NCBI RefSeq assembly: GCF_024499055.1
Contig: NZ_CP071249.1
Location: forward strand, 1,798,001-1,862,000
Direction of reading: 5' to 3'
Source of the DNA: Turicibacter bilis
GTDB taxonomy: Bacteria > Bacillota_I > Bacilli_A > MOL361 > Turicibacteraceae
Length of the DNA stretch: 64,000 nucleotides
Positions 8,870-17,426 of the stretch are shown here, one piece after another. The notes under the pieces are model-generated. The model did no database searches and was not told the origin of the DNA. It saw only the letters and a program-made list of their open reading frames with translations. The position numbers and the translations under genes are program-made. How positions within the stretch are numbered: the stretch's first letter is position 1; every line of letters begins with the position of its first letter.

Positions 8870-9184
8870 TTATTTCACCACCACAGCTGTTCCATAGGCC
8901 ACCATCTCTGCTGCTCCAGCCATCACAGCAGATGACATTAATCGAACCCCTACAATCGCATTTGCTCCAATACTTTGTGCCTCATCTGCCATTCGTCCAA
9001 ATGCAATTTGACGAGCTTCGATGAGCATCTCATTATAGCCGTTGAGTTCTCCACCAACAATTGTCTTAAGTGAAGCACTGATATCCTTTCCAATATGCTT
9101 AGAACGTACCGTACTTCCTTTGACTAGTCCCTTAACTTCAACAATCTCTTTCCCTGGAATTGAATCTGTTGTCACAATCAACAT
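8870..9184 (-). CDS. YbjQ/UPF0145 family protein
   Basis: 104 residues, soluble, full length for the family. The conserved pattern is present: GKEIVEVKGLVKGSTVRSKHIGKD, the helix ARQIAFGRMADEAQSIGANAIVGVRL, and a C-terminal strand ending AYGTAVVVK. Members form pentameric barrels and are labelled heavy-metal binding, with no firmly established function. The RBS GGAGGGA precedes the ATG. It is probably cotranscribed with the small membrane gene after it. Confidence 0.92.
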   Translation of the reverse strand: MLIVTTDSIPGKEIVEVKGLVKGSTVRSKHIGKDISASLKTIVGGELNGYNEMLIEARQIAFGRMADEAQSIGANAIVGVRLMSSAVMAGAAEMVAYGTAVVVK

Positions 9185-9426
9185 TTTGATTCCTCCCTCC
9201 GCTATCTATTAAAGTATATGACGAATTTATCCTACTTATGTCTAATAAAAATCCATCCCCCCTAGGATTCAAAATGTATAGTTATTCTCAATCAAGCTTC
9301 CTTTGATTTTAATAGAACCTGTGGATAACTAAATCACGAAATCCATCACCTTATTAAGTCATTGCTCCTGATTAGATAAAAAAACTTCTATTATATTTTT
9401 ATATCCAACCTTAAAAAGCAATCAGC

Positions 9427-9455
9427 TTGTTTGAAACCATGACTTCAGATAAAAT
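9427..9455 (+). promoter_or_regulatory. Sigma-A type promoter for the BFD-like gene
   Basis: TTGTTT (9427-9432), a 17-bp spacer, and TAAAAT (9450-9455), 32 nt before the start codon. The 300-bp gap before it (from 9185) otherwise holds only a perfect DnaA-box 9-mer at 9320-9328. Confidence 0.6.
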
Positions 9456-9486
9456 GGAAACATAAAGAAAAAAAGGAGGAAGTATA

Positions 9487-9672
9487 ATGGATTTAAATCA
9501 AAAAATTTGCTACTGCTTCAATGTAACAGTTGGAGATATTAAAAAAGAAATTGAATCAGGTTCAACAACATTACAAGAAATTCAATCAGAAACAAAAGCA
9601 GGAACGGCTTGTAAAGGATGCGTTAAACGTCTACAAGAAACAATTGATGCTTTATTAGCAGAAAAAGCTTAA
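9487..9672 (+). CDS. BFD-like [2Fe-2S] small protein
   Basis: 61 residues, a single BFD-type helical domain binding a [2Fe-2S] cluster. Cysteines are C8, C10, C42 and C45 (CYC ... CKGC), the exact C-X-C-X31-C-X2-C spacing of bacterioferritin-associated ferredoxin. BFD proteins accept or donate electrons, in E. coli to release iron from bacterioferritin; no bacterioferritin is next to this gene. RBS AAGGAGG is strong. It is monocistronic between its promoter and a perfect terminator, and two longer relatives lie at 39.7 and 42.7 kb. Confidence 0.9.
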   Translation: MDLNQKICYCFNVTVGDIKKEIESGSTTLQEIQSETKAGTACKGCVKRLQETIDALLAEKA

Positions 9673-9684
9673 TCGTATAAGATT

Positions 9685-9716
9685 AGAGGAGGTCTAAATT
9701 TAGACCTCCTCTTTCT
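9685..9716 (+). terminator. Rho-independent terminator of BFD-like gene
   Basis: AGAGGAGGTCTAAA and TTTAGACCTCCTCT form a 14-bp perfect stem followed by TTCTC. The T-run is short but the stem is very stable. Confidence 0.85.
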
Positions 9717-9830
9717 CATATTAAAAAATGTTAAATAGCCTAGATAATTACTCACTTTAACTAGCTCAGGGAATACAAACTATTCAAGCATATCACCTAT
9801 AAGTAATAAACTTCATATCTTTATTTCCTA

Positions 9831-10043
9831 TTATCCTCCAATTAAGAAATCGAAGATATTTTCTAAATCACTTGTTGTTCCTTTATACATTTCTGTATAC
9901 TTACATTTCGTACAAGTAATAGTCGTAAATCTACGATTTTGTACATCAAACAATTTAGAAATTCCACTACCTGTGGCACAAAATTCATCTACTTCATAAC
10001 TGTTATTTTCACATTTGGGACAAACATACTTTTCAATCTTCAT
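9831..10043 (-). CDS. Zinc-ribbon nucleic-acid-binding-type protein
   Basis: 70 residues with two Cys pairs, CPKC near the N-terminus and CTKC near residue 43, forming one zinc ribbon; the stretch FTTITCTKCKYTEMYKG is typical of the small Zn-ribbon family annotated as nucleic-acid binding (PF09855-like). No function is known for the family. The gene has RBS GAGGT upstream and stands alone. Confidence 0.8.
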   Translation of the reverse strand: MKIEKYVCPKCENNSYEVDEFCATGSGISKLFDVQNRRFTTITCTKCKYTEMYKGTTSDLENIFDFLIGG

Positions 10044-10319
10044 AACCTCACCTCATTTAGTAAAAAATAATCTACTCATTATCAATATTAGTTATACATT
10101 ATATGAAAAAAAAGAACTTGAATATGATGATTATTTCTTTTAGATACACAGAACAATTTATATTAATCTAGATAAAAACTTTTATAAAAGAATAGTTTTC
10201 TTTCATAGACGTATCTATAAAGTCTAACTTCAGATTATCATATTTTAATTCACTAAGATGTCAATTTATGTCTAATATTGCATTTTTCAGGGATGAGAAG
10301 TCCATAATTCGGATAAAAC

Positions 10320-10349
10320 TTGAAAAGATAGGAGTGAGAGGAGTATAAT
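10320..10349 (+). promoter_or_regulatory. Sigma-A type promoter for yebC-like gene
   Basis: TTGAAA (10320-10325), 18-bp spacer, TATAAT (10344-10349), giving a leader of about 60 nt before the start codon at 10418. The rest of the 10044-10417 gap is AT-rich and shows nothing else. Confidence 0.75.
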
Positions 10350-10417
10350 AAATAAATGTATAGTTAGTATTCTGACAATCGTCATTTAATAAAAATTACA
10401 ATTAGGAGTGATACCCA

Positions 10418-11143
10418 ATGGGTCGTAAGTGGAATAACATTAAATACGGTAAAGCTGCAAAAGATGCCGCTCGTTCAAAAGTTTTAGCTCGTTTCGGAAA
10501 AGAAATTTACATGGCAGCTAAAAATGGTGATCCAGATCCAGCCTTAAACCGTAACTTAGCTTCTGTTATTGACCGTGCTAAAGTTGCAGGGGTTAACCGT
10601 GAAATCATTGACCGCGCAATCAATAAAGCAAAAGGTGGTTCAGATGAGAACTATGATTTCATCCGTTATGAAGGATATGGACCAAATGGTTCTGCCGTTA
10701 TCGTTGATACATTAACAGACAACGTAAACCGTACAGTTGCTGAAGTTCGTTCAGCTTTCAATAAAAATGGTGGAAAAATCGGTGTAAGTGGTGCCGTAGC
10801 CTTCATGTTCGAAGCAACTGCATTATTCGGATTCAATGGAAACTCTGCTGATGAAATTTTAGAAGGATTAATGGAAGCAGACGTAGACGTTCGTGACGTT
10901 GAAGAAGAAGATGGAGAAATCACAGTATACGCTGATCAAGATCAATTCCATGCCGTACAAACAGCATTAAATGAAATGGGAATCACTGAATTCGAAGTTG
11001 CTGAATTAACAATGTTACCAACATCAACAGTAGAATTAGAAGGTGACGCATTAGCTAAATTCTTAAAATTATTAGACGTTTTAGAAGACTTAGACGATGT
11101 ACAACAAGTACACCACAACGTAGAATTACCAGAAGAAGAATAA
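10418..11143 (+). CDS. YebC/PmpR (TACO1) family protein, YeeI-type
   Basis: 241-residue soluble protein of the YebC family, full length. It opens [20 protein letters not shown] and contains [19 protein letters not shown] and the [19 protein letters not shown] motif that define the family; this version matches the YeeI branch of Firmicutes. Family members have been described as DNA-binding regulators and, more recently, as factors helping ribosomes through proline-rich stretches; which applies here is not shown. Codon use is clean and highly biased, as for a well expressed gene. A structured RNA follows the stop codon. Confidence 0.93.
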   Translation: MGRKWNNIKYGKAAKDAARSKVLARFGKEIYMAAKNGDPDPALNRNLASVIDRAKVAGVNREIIDRAINKAKGGSDENYDFIRYEGYGPNGSAVIVDTLTDNVNRTVAEVRSAFNKNGGKIGVSGAVAFMFEATALFGFNGNSADEILEGLMEADVDVRDVEEEDGEITVYADQDQFHAVQTALNEMGITEFEVAELTMLPTSTVELEGDALAKFLKLLDVLEDLDDVQQVHHNVELPEEE

Positions 11144-11255
11144 AAGGTTGCCCTAAAGGATAACAATATCTAAATTCTAACGAATTAGATATTCTAAAAA
11201 GTTGCAGGTAACTCGAAGCTAGATTGGGGCACTTTTTCCTACTCTAGTCTTCTCT
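11142..11255 (+). ncRNA. Candidate structured RNA, copy B, directly after yebC
   Basis: Starts at the yebC stop codon. AAAAG (11142-11146) with TGCCC (11149-11153) pairs with GGGCA (11227-11231) and CTTTT (11232-11236), closing a region of about 95 nt. Inside is a strong hairpin ATATCTAA/TTAGATAT and then CTCGAAGCTAGATT (11212-11225), identical over 14 nt to copy A at 5236-5249 and likewise preceded by GTTGC and followed by GGGCA. The two copies differ elsewhere, so this is a shared RNA core rather than a recent duplication. Confidence 0.5.
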
Positions 11256-11288
11256 GTACCACGTACGTAGTACGTGGTATTTTTATTT
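11256..11288 (+). terminator. Rho-independent terminator of yebC/ncRNA B
   Basis: ACCACGTAC (11258-11266) and GTACGTGGT (11270-11278) with a T-rich tail. It has the same stem sequence as the terminator after RNA copy A. Confidence 0.9.
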
Positions 11289-11404
11289 TAAAATTAAGAG
11301 GATAGAAAAATCTCCTCATATCTCATCAGATGAAGGATGATAATAACAATAAAGTACGTATTTACGCTATTTATTATTTTCTCTACTGAAAGGAAGTTTA
11401 CCAA

Positions 11405-11785
11405 ATGGAAATTAAAACGAAACATAAGAAGTTCAAAAGCTTTACAGACTTATATAGCTTTATGGTTGATGGGCATTTAGAAGAAATCAGTGTCACTATG
11501 AAATACCCAGATGGAACTAAAAGTAATGGAATTATGCCAATTGATATGGTTTTATCATTCAAATGTATTGAAGATATCAAGTCATTAGATAAAGAATTAA
11601 AAGAGTTAGCGACTAAGCATAATGAAGATATTAATAAGGTTAGAGAAATTGCTGAAACTTATAATGAAATGAATCATTTTGATGATGAAGAAGGCGAGAT
11701 TCAATCTCAACTAGAAAATATCGAATCAAGCAATGAATTAAAACAAATCATTCAACAATTAGTGAATGAACGTCTACAAGCTTAA
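11405..11785 (+). CDS. Hypothetical soluble protein, helical
   Basis: 126 residues. The N-terminal part (KSFTDLYSFMVDGHLEEISVTMKYPDGT) looks like a small mixed domain and the rest is charged helix with coiled-coil character (SLDKELKELATKHNEDINKVREIAETYNEM). No family recognised. The RBS AAAGGAAG is present and a terminator follows, so it appears to be a real monocistronic gene. Confidence 0.7.
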   Translation: MEIKTKHKKFKSFTDLYSFMVDGHLEEISVTMKYPDGTKSNGIMPIDMVLSFKCIEDIKSLDKELKELATKHNEDINKVREIAETYNEMNHFDDEEGEIQSQLENIESSNELKQIIQQLVNERLQA

Positions 11786-11808
11786 TCACTTATTTTAAAT
11801 AATGTTCT

Positions 11809-11841
11809 AAAACAGCTTCTAATTAGAAGCTGTTTTTTTAA
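11809..11841 (+). terminator. Rho-independent terminator
   Basis: AAAACAGCTTCTAATTAGAAGCTGTTTT stem-loop followed by a T-run, just after the hypothetical gene. Confidence 0.9.
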
Positions 11842-11919
11842 TTTCTATTATAAACAGATAAGTATTCTACCTCTCAAGTAGAAAATAAAAAAGACTGATA
11901 TGTTTTACCTATCAAGGCA

Positions 11920-12363
11920 GCGGGATAGTGGGGCATTCTATGGGAGGAGCCATTGCGACGTACTATGTTTTAAAATATAATGCTCATAGTGTTTCAAAAC
12001 TTGTTCTTTTAGGCGCTGCTATTCTAGCTTGGATTAAAACTACCGAGTAGAATTATGACTATACGAAGAATTCATTGCTCAACGCTTGAACAACCGACCT
12101 AAATTTATTCAATTAGTTCGTAATCTTTTCTTCTATCAATACACAACCTGTGAAACAGTTGTCTGATTCACTAATTTATGTCTGAAAGCAGCGGGATGGT
12201 CTACTGCTAAATCTTTAATGGCTTTACGCGATGAACAATTATTTAATGACCTATCCAATATCAAAATTCAAAACTCATCTCGCTCACTGAAAGTGGACAC
12301 GCTGCATTTTTTGAAGAAAAAGATAAAGTTTCTAAAGCCATTGTCAAATTTGCAACCTCATAA
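11920..12363 (+). pseudogene. Remnant of an alpha/beta hydrolase
   Basis: Translated fragments in different frames match an alpha/beta hydrolase. Around 11928-12000 the frame reads VGHSMGGAIATYYVLKY, with the GHSMGG nucleophile elbow, and soon stops. At 12188-12280 another fragment reads AAGWSTAKSLMALRDEQLF. After a frame change the final piece, LTESGHAAFFEEKDKVSKA, holds the catalytic-His region and ends at TAA 12361-12363. The start of the protein and the middle (acid residue region) are missing. The string GCAGCGGGAT occurs at both about 11918 and 12188, so a deletion between short repeats may have caused part of the loss. Confidence 0.75.
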
Positions 12364-12390
12364 AAAAAGGGACATCCCTTCTTTTTTAAT
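12364..12390 (+). terminator. Rho-independent terminator after the hydrolase remnant
   Basis: AAGGGA and TCCCTT form a short stem with loop CA, followed by CTTTTTT. It has survived the decay of its gene. Confidence 0.6.
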
Positions 12391-12416
12391 CTTTAGTATT
12401 CTTTATCAGCAGATAG

Positions 12417-12445
12417 TTGACCGATAGGACTAATCCTCCTATAAT
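12417..12445 (+). promoter_or_regulatory. Consensus sigma-A promoter for the ABC exporter operon
   Basis: TTGACC (12417-12422), exactly 17 bp, TATAAT (12440-12445), 43 nt before the first start codon. Confidence 0.85.
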
Positions 12446-12488
12446 ACTGATATATTGAAAAATAAGGAATTTATCAGGGGGAAATTTT

Positions 12489-13382
12489 ATGACTACAAAT
12501 GTCATCGAAATTAGACAATTAACGAAAGATTATGGTAATAATCGCGGAATTTTTGATGTCTCATTATCAGTTAAGAAAGGCGAAGTGTTTGGATTTTTAG
12601 GCCCTAATGGAGCAGGTAAATCTACAACGATTCGACATTTAATGGGGTTTATTCAAGCCGATCAAGGAAGTTGCCAAATCAATGGACTTGATTGTTTAAG
12701 AGATCATGCCCGTATTCAACAAGCACTTGGCTATCTTCCAGGTGAAATAGCCTTCATGGATGATATGACAGGCCTTGAATTTATTAAATTTATGGCAAAA
12801 ATGAAAGGAATGACTGATTTAACCAAAGCGTATGAATTAATGGAGCGCTTCGAGCTCAATCCACAGGGGAAAATAAAAAAAATGTCTAAAGGAATGAAGC
12901 AAAAAATCGGGATTATTTGTGCCTTTATGCATGACCCTGAACTGTTAATTTTAGATGAGCCAAGCAGCGGATTAGATCCATTAATGCAAAATCGTTTTAT
13001 TGAATTAGTGTTAGAAGAAAAGCAACGTGGAAAAACGATTTTTATGTCCTCCCATATTTTTGAAGAAATTGAACGCACATGTGACCGAACAGCGATGATT
13101 AAAGATGGACGTCTCATTTCAATTGAAGAACTTCAAACGTTAAAGGCTTCTAAACATAAAACTTATCAAATCATGTTTGCCACAGAAGAACTGGCAGAAC
13201 AATTTATGAATGAGGGCTTTGAATGCGAACAAGTGGAGTCAACCGTCGTCAAAGTTCTCCCCCGAAATAATCTAAACTATTTATTAGCTACCCTAAGTCG
13301 CTATGATATTGTCGACTTAGATATAACGAAACTAACACTTGAAGAATTATTCTTACATTTTTATGGAGGGAATGAATCATGA
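12489..13382 (+). CDS. ABC transporter ATP-binding protein (ABC-2 type exporter)
   Basis: 297-residue ATPase subunit. Walker A is GPNGAGKST (about 38-46), signature KMSKGMKQKIGI, Walker B LLILDEPSSGLDP, H-loop SSHIFEEIE. The C-terminal 70 residues form the extra domain common to DrrA/CcmA-type exporter ATPases. It overlaps the permease gene by 4 nt (ATGA), so the pair is translationally coupled. The permease has features of the ABC-2 class, so export of a drug, lipid or peptide is likely, but no substrate can be named. Confidence 0.93.
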   Translation: MTTNVIEIRQLTKDYGNNRGIFDVSLSVKKGEVFGFLGPNGAGKSTTIRHLMGFIQADQGSCQINGLDCLRDHARIQQALGYLPGEIAFMDDMTGLEFIKFMAKMKGMTDLTKAYELMERFELNPQGKIKKMSKGMKQKIGIICAFMHDPELLILDEPSSGLDPLMQNRFIELVLEEKQRGKTIFMSSHIFEEIERTCDRTAMIKDGRLISIEELQTLKASKHKTYQIMFATEELAEQFMNEGFECEQVESTVVKVLPRNNLNYLLATLSRYDIVDLDITKLTLEELFLHFYGGNES

Positions 13383-14176
13383 ATCTAACGTTATTTAAAC
13401 GTGAAATAAAATCAAATTATAAGGTCTTTTTCATCATCTTTGCTGTTCTTTTGATGTATACAAGTGTGGTCACTAGCATGTTTGATCCCAACCTGGGATC
13501 TATTTTGGAACAATTTTCTCAAACAATGCCTGAACTGATGAGTGCTTTTGGGATGACGAGTCCCGGTTCAACGTTTATTGAATTTTTATCATCTTATTTA
13601 TACGGCTTTATTTATCTCGTCTTCCCACTCATTTTTGAAATCATTGTTGCGAATAAGTTGGTTGCCCGCTACGTCGATCGCGGATCAATGGCCTACTTAT
13701 TATCCACACCCGTGAGTCGAAAAACCATTATTATGACACAAATTTCGGTTCTGTGGATAACTTTAGCTGCTTTAATTTGCTTGATGACGCTTGCTCAAAT
13801 CATTGTTTCTCACTTGATGTTCCCAGGTGATTTAGATGTTTCTCGTCTGATTTACATGAATATTGGATTATATTGTCTTCATTTAGCGATAAGTGGTATC
13901 TGTTTCTTTGGTTCTTGTATTAGTAATGAAATGAAAAACTCTTATCTAATCGGGGCTGGAATCCCAATTCTTTTTATTCTCATTCAAATGCTCTCAAACA
14001 TTAGTGATAAACTCGACTCACTTAAATATGTCACTTTATTAACCTTATTCCCAGCCCAAGAGATTGCTAGCCATGAAACGAATGGTCTTTTCCAAGCTGG
14101 GATTCTACTGCTAATCGCTACTCTCCTTTATTCACTTGGTGCCTATCTCTTTACTAAGCGCGATTTACCTCTTTAA
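13379..14176 (+). CDS. ABC-2 type permease subunit
   Basis: 265 residues with about six hydrophobic segments. The N-terminus (MNLTLFKREIKSNYKVFFIIFAVLL) is the usual amphipathic lead-in plus first helix of ABC-2 permeases, and SMAYLLSTPVSRKTIIMTQ matches the conserved cytoplasmic elbow loop (LLSTPVSR). Its start overlaps the end of the ATPase gene. Two perfect DnaA-box 9-mers (13700-13708, 13752-13760) lie within the coding sequence. Confidence 0.9.
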   Translation: MNLTLFKREIKSNYKVFFIIFAVLLMYTSVVTSMFDPNLGSILEQFSQTMPELMSAFGMTSPGSTFIEFLSSYLYGFIYLVFPLIFEIIVANKLVARYVDRGSMAYLLSTPVSRKTIIMTQISVLWITLAALICLMTLAQIIVSHLMFPGDLDVSRLIYMNIGLYCLHLAISGICFFGSCISNEMKNSYLIGAGIPILFILIQMLSNISDKLDSLKYVTLLTLFPAQEIASHETNGLFQAGILLLIATLLYSLGAYLFTKRDLPL

Positions 14177-14181
14177 AATTT

Positions 14182-14213
14182 AAAAGGTCTCACCAATCGG
14201 TGAGACCTTTTTT
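14182..14213. terminator. Bidirectional terminator
   Basis: AAAAGGTCTCACC and GGTGAGACCTTTT stem with loop AATC, between convergent genes. Confidence 0.92.
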
Positions 14214-14215
14214 CA

Positions 14216-14500
14216 TCAATCATTTTCATCCTCTCGTTGACGTTCAATAAATCCATACATTCCATCATTTAATTCAATGGTTAGCTGACCATCATTCGAA
14301 ACAAAATAATATCCATAAGGCTTACAATCTTCTGAGTATTTAATCGTTCCTAAGACATTCGTTGTATCTTGTTGACTAATGGTAAAAACATCTCCATCAT
14401 TTAATGTCGTTAAAACTTCTCCTAAATCAGCATAACAATTAAATTTCTTCGTTTTTTCATCAAAAATAATTTGCACATACATATTATGTGTTGCCATCAT
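14216..14500 (-). CDS. Hypothetical small acidic protein
   Basis: 94 residues, soluble, strand-rich: it reads as two or three beta hairpins (MYVQIIFDEKTKKFNCYADLG, DVFTISQQDTTNVLGTIKY, GYYFVSNDGQLTIELNDGMYGF) and ends in an acidic tail. No family recognised. Two ATGs are adjacent at the start; RBS AGGAAGG lies upstream, so either can be used. Monocistronic. Confidence 0.6.
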   Translation of the reverse strand: MMATHNMYVQIIFDEKTKKFNCYADLGEVLTTLNDGDVFTISQQDTTNVLGTIKYSEDCKPYGYYFVSNDGQLTIELNDGMYGFIERQREDEND

Positions 14501-14684
14501 ATCAACCCTTCCTAGTATTACAATTACTCTTAGTTTGGATAGATTCTTCTTTTTAATGTGTCATTTTTCTTTCAAATATCGACTTTTTTAATCATATGGG
14601 ATTGATTTTAACACCTGATGCTAAGTTTCTCATTCCATGTGACACAAATTTAAAGTAAGAATTCAACTAATCAAAGCCTTTAGC

Positions 14685-14714
14685 TTGCTTATAGCATACT
14701 AAAGTGCTTATAAT
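14685..14714 (+). promoter_or_regulatory. Sigma-A type promoter for the alcohol dehydrogenase gene
   Basis: TTGCTT (14685-14690), 18-bp spacer, TATAAT (14709-14714), followed by a short leader with RBS AGGGGGG before the ATG at 14744. Confidence 0.75.
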
Positions 14715-14743
14715 AAGCTCAAAAGCAATAGGGGGGATGTCTC

Positions 14744-15901
14744 ATGAATCAGTTTAATTTTTATAATCCAACAAAAATTATTTTTGGCCGTGATCGATTT
14801 AATGAGTTAGATCATTTAGTGCCAAAGGATGCTAAAGTCCTTGTCTTATATGGCGGTGGAAGTGTTAAAAAATTTGGAACACTTGATCGTGTTTTAGCAG
14901 CTTTACCTAATCGTGAGATTTTAGAATTCGGTGGAATTGAAGCTAACCCTCGTTACGAAACATTAATGAAGGCTGTTGATGTGGTACGTGCAGAAAAGAT
15001 TGATTTCTTATTAGCTGTCGGTGGTGGATCAGTCATCGATGGAACAAAATTTATCGCCTTAGCAAGTTACTATGATGGAGATGGACTTGATTTATTACGT
15101 GATCGAAGCATCACAGCTAACTTAAAACAAGCTTTACCATTAGCTGCAGTCTTAACATTAGCTGCAACAGGTTCTGAGATGAATCGCGGAGGCGTTGTTA
15201 GTTCACCGATTGGGAAATTAGGATTTGGAAATGACTTAGTCTTCCCTAAATTCTCATTAGTGGACCCAAGCTTAACATTTACTTTACCAGAAACACAAGT
15301 GGCAAATGGAGTTGTCGATACATTTGTTCATGTGATGGAACAATACATGACATATCCAGCGGAAGGACGTTTCCAAGACCGTACGTCTGAGGGAATTTTA
15401 AAAACTTTAATTGAAATCGGACGTGCTACAATCGATAACCCAACAGATTATGATTTACGCGCTAATCTTGTTTGGTGTGCAACGATGGGATTAAACGGTT
15501 TAATTGGAGCCGGCGTTCCTCAGGACTGGGCAACTCATCGAATTGGTCATGAATTAACAGCCCTTTTTGGAATCGATCACGCCAAAACATTAGCAATCAT
15601 TATGCCATCTTTATGGAATATCATGCGTGACACAAAACGCGAGAAACTTTTGCAATATGGTGAACGTGTCCTAAATATTACGACTGGTAGCGAAGAGGAC
15701 CGTATTGACCAAATCATTGAAACAACTCGTCAATTCTTCGAAAGCTTAGGAATCAAAACAAGATTGAGTGACTATGGAATTGGCGCGGATCAAATCGACT
15801 CAATTCTCGCAGCACTTGAATTACACAATATGACGGCATTAGGAGAAAGAGGAGAAATCACACTAGAAATTAGTCGCAAAATCTTAGAAGGGGCTATTTA
15901 A
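14744..15901 (+). CDS. Iron-containing alcohol dehydrogenase, YqhD/BdhA type
   Basis: 385-residue soluble NADPH-type dehydrogenase of the group III alcohol dehydrogenases, probably reducing aldehydes to alcohols. It opens MNQFNFYNPTKIIFGRDR, with the cofactor-loop GGGSVKKFG (about 39-47) and GGGSVIDGTKFIA (about 94-106), which define the YqhD branch. Likely metal ligands are in NGVVDTFVHVMEQ (Asp and His) and in THRIGHELTALFGIDHAKT (two His). Length is as expected. It is monocistronic with a clear promoter and terminator. Substrate (butanal, methylglyoxal or other) cannot be read from sequence. Confidence 0.92.
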   Translation: MNQFNFYNPTKIIFGRDRFNELDHLVPKDAKVLVLYGGGSVKKFGTLDRVLAALPNREILEFGGIEANPRYETLMKAVDVVRAEKIDFLLAVGGGSVIDGTKFIALASYYDGDGLDLLRDRSITANLKQALPLAAVLTLAATGSEMNRGGVVSSPIGKLGFGNDLVFPKFSLVDPSLTFTLPETQVANGVVDTFVHVMEQYMTYPAEGRFQDRTSEGILKTLIEIGRATIDNPTDYDLRANLVWCATMGLNGLIGAGVPQDWATHRIGHELTALFGIDHAKTLAIIMPSLWNIMRDTKREKLLQYGERVLNITTGSEEDRIDQIIETTRQFFESLGIKTRLSDYGIGADQIDSILAALELHNMTALGERGEITLEISRKILEGAI

Positions 15902-15989
15902 TGATTAAACTAGTATAAAACATCAAAACTATCAAATAATATAAGATGAGTCCAGGTGGGACTCTCCTCAAATTAGCTTCACTATAAAG

Positions 15990-16027
15990 AAAAAATCCCT
16001 ATGACCTTCGGGCATAGGGATTTTTTC
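15990..16027. terminator. Bidirectional terminator
   Basis: AAAATCCCTATG and CATAGGGATTTT stem with a CCTTCGGG-type loop and T-runs on both strands, between convergent genes. Confidence 0.92.
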
Positions 16028-16250
16028 ATTTCATTTCAAACGCTTTACTTTCAAATTCATGTTTAGTAAAGAATAATCTAACAATAATCTCATAAGCCAT
16101 ACAGCCAATAACACCGCCGAGCAACGCCCAACTTAATTGTTTTAAAATGGGAATCATCTTTCTTCTCAGAATAAAATAAACAGGTAAATAAAAAATTGCT
16201 GAAACAATCATTAACAATGAGCCTGTTACTAAATAATCAAAAATCTCCAT
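16026..16250 (-). CDS. Small two-helix membrane protein, unknown
   Basis: 74 residues with two hydrophobic helices (about 8-27 and 42-60) joined by a basic loop (RRKMIPILKQ) and a charged C-terminal tail. No family recognised. RBS AGGAGGA lies just before the ATG. Confidence 0.6.
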   Translation of the reverse strand: MEIFDYLVTGSLLMIVSAIFYLPVYFILRRKMIPILKQLSWALLGGVIGCMAYEIIVRLFFTKHEFESKAFEMK

Positions 16251-16391
16251 TAGCCTATCCTCCTTCTTACACTTTACTACTAATTTAGCAATAAATTTTC
16301 ACAAGAAGGAGGATATTGACTCAATCGGAATTTATCACCAAAATACTGAAATTGTCACTCTTTAAATACAATCTTCATCTTTTTTCAATCA

Positions 16392-16988
16392 TTAAAATTG
16401 AACAGCAATCTCTTGTGCTTGTTGAATGGCTTGACTTAATATTTCTTCTAATCCTTCAGGATTTGAATCAGTATTATCTACTGCTAATGTTTGAATGTCT
16501 TCAATGCCAAAGAAACCTAAAATTGTTCTTAAATAACGATCGCCCATCTCATATGGCATGTCTTTATATTCACCACCACGAGTCACAATATGAATGGCTT
16601 TTTTATTTTGGCATAATCCCACTGGGCCTTCTGCAGTATACTTAAACGTAATTCCAGTCACACTTATATAATCAATATAAGCTTTTAAAATAGCAGGAAT
16701 ACTTAAATTCCACATTGGTGCTGCAAAAATATATTTATCTGCCTCAACAAATTGATAAGCATATTTTAAGTGTGGATGTTTTTTACTTTCTTCTGTTTTT
16801 GGGCCAAACAAAACACCTAAATCTTCTGGTCTTAAAAAATCAATGCCTTCTTTATATAAGTCTAAAACGACTACTTCGTCATTTGGATGTTGTTTTTTAT
16901 AGCTTTCTACAAATTCATCAGAAATCCTAAAAGTACGTGATTGTCCTTCTGGTTTAATATTCGCTTTAATATATAATACTTTACTCAT
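16392..16988 (-). CDS. azoR: FMN-dependent NADH azoreductase
   Basis: 198-residue flavodoxin-like enzyme reducing azo dyes and quinones with NADH and FMN. It carries the family signature PMWNLSIPAILKAYIDYI (about residues 92-109) that binds the flavin, an N-terminal strand MSKVLYIKANIKPEGQSRT, and VTRGGEY further on. Length is normal. The RBS GGAGCGAT is close to the ATG. It may share a transcript with the short remnant upstream (17057-17203). Confidence 0.92.
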   Translation of the reverse strand: MSKVLYIKANIKPEGQSRTFRISDEFVESYKKQHPNDEVVVLDLYKEGIDFLRPEDLGVLFGPKTEESKKHPHLKYAYQFVEADKYIFAAPMWNLSIPAILKAYIDYISVTGITFKYTAEGPVGLCQNKKAIHIVTRGGEYKDMPYEMGDRYLRTILGFFGIEDIQTLAVDNTDSNPEGLEEILSQAIQQAQEIAVQF

Positions 16989-17056
16989 CGTATCGCTCCT
17001 TTACTACTAACTAGTGATATTTACGAAAAATAATAGTCTAAACTTATACTTCCTGT

Positions 17057-17203
17057 TTAGATTATGTAAATCTCATATTCTTTATACTGACAAGGTCCCC
17101 TGTCTAAAATTGTCTTTAGAACTTCTTTTTCTTTATCGATTAAGACATTAAAAATTTCAGTAATATTTGAAAAATAACTTCCACTAATTAAGTTTTTATT
17201 ACA
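17057..17203 (-). pseudogene. Possible remnant of a small gene upstream of azoR
   Basis: On the minus strand a frame reading SGSYFSNITEIFNVLID and then KEKEVLKTILDRGPCQYKEY to a stop at 17057-17059 looks protein-like, but it has no start codon in frame; a good RBS with TTG start about 17218 opens another frame that stops within eight codons, so a single-base loss could have broken it. The rest of the 16989-17426 gap holds only a terminator and a possible 31-codon hydrophobic frame without ribosome site. Confidence 0.3.
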
Positions 17204-17237
17204 TATTAATGATTTTAATCAATTCACCTTCCAAAAT

Positions 17238-17270
17238 AAAAAGCACCTCCTTTAGAGATGCTCTTATATT
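17238..17270 (-). terminator. Possible terminator
   Basis: On the minus strand GAGCATCTC and GAGGTGC form an imperfect stem followed by TTTTTATTTT. It lies between the small membrane gene (17427-17684) and the azoR region. The same bases also contain an AGGAGG-type ribosome site. Confidence 0.45.
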
Positions 17271-17426
17271 CAAACGTATTAATTGATTTCAACTAATAAT
17301 TTTTTTAATGATACCAGTTTAATTAAACAAATGAAGATACCGCATCCTATGACTCCAGTAAAGAAATTAATCATAATAAGTTCAATTAATTTTTAAGAAA
17401 ATGTAGGAAAAGTTATGAAGAAATTC

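Noticed and set aside
17276-17400. 31-codon hydrophobic frame on the minus strand
   Set aside because: No ribosome site and no known small-protein family match.
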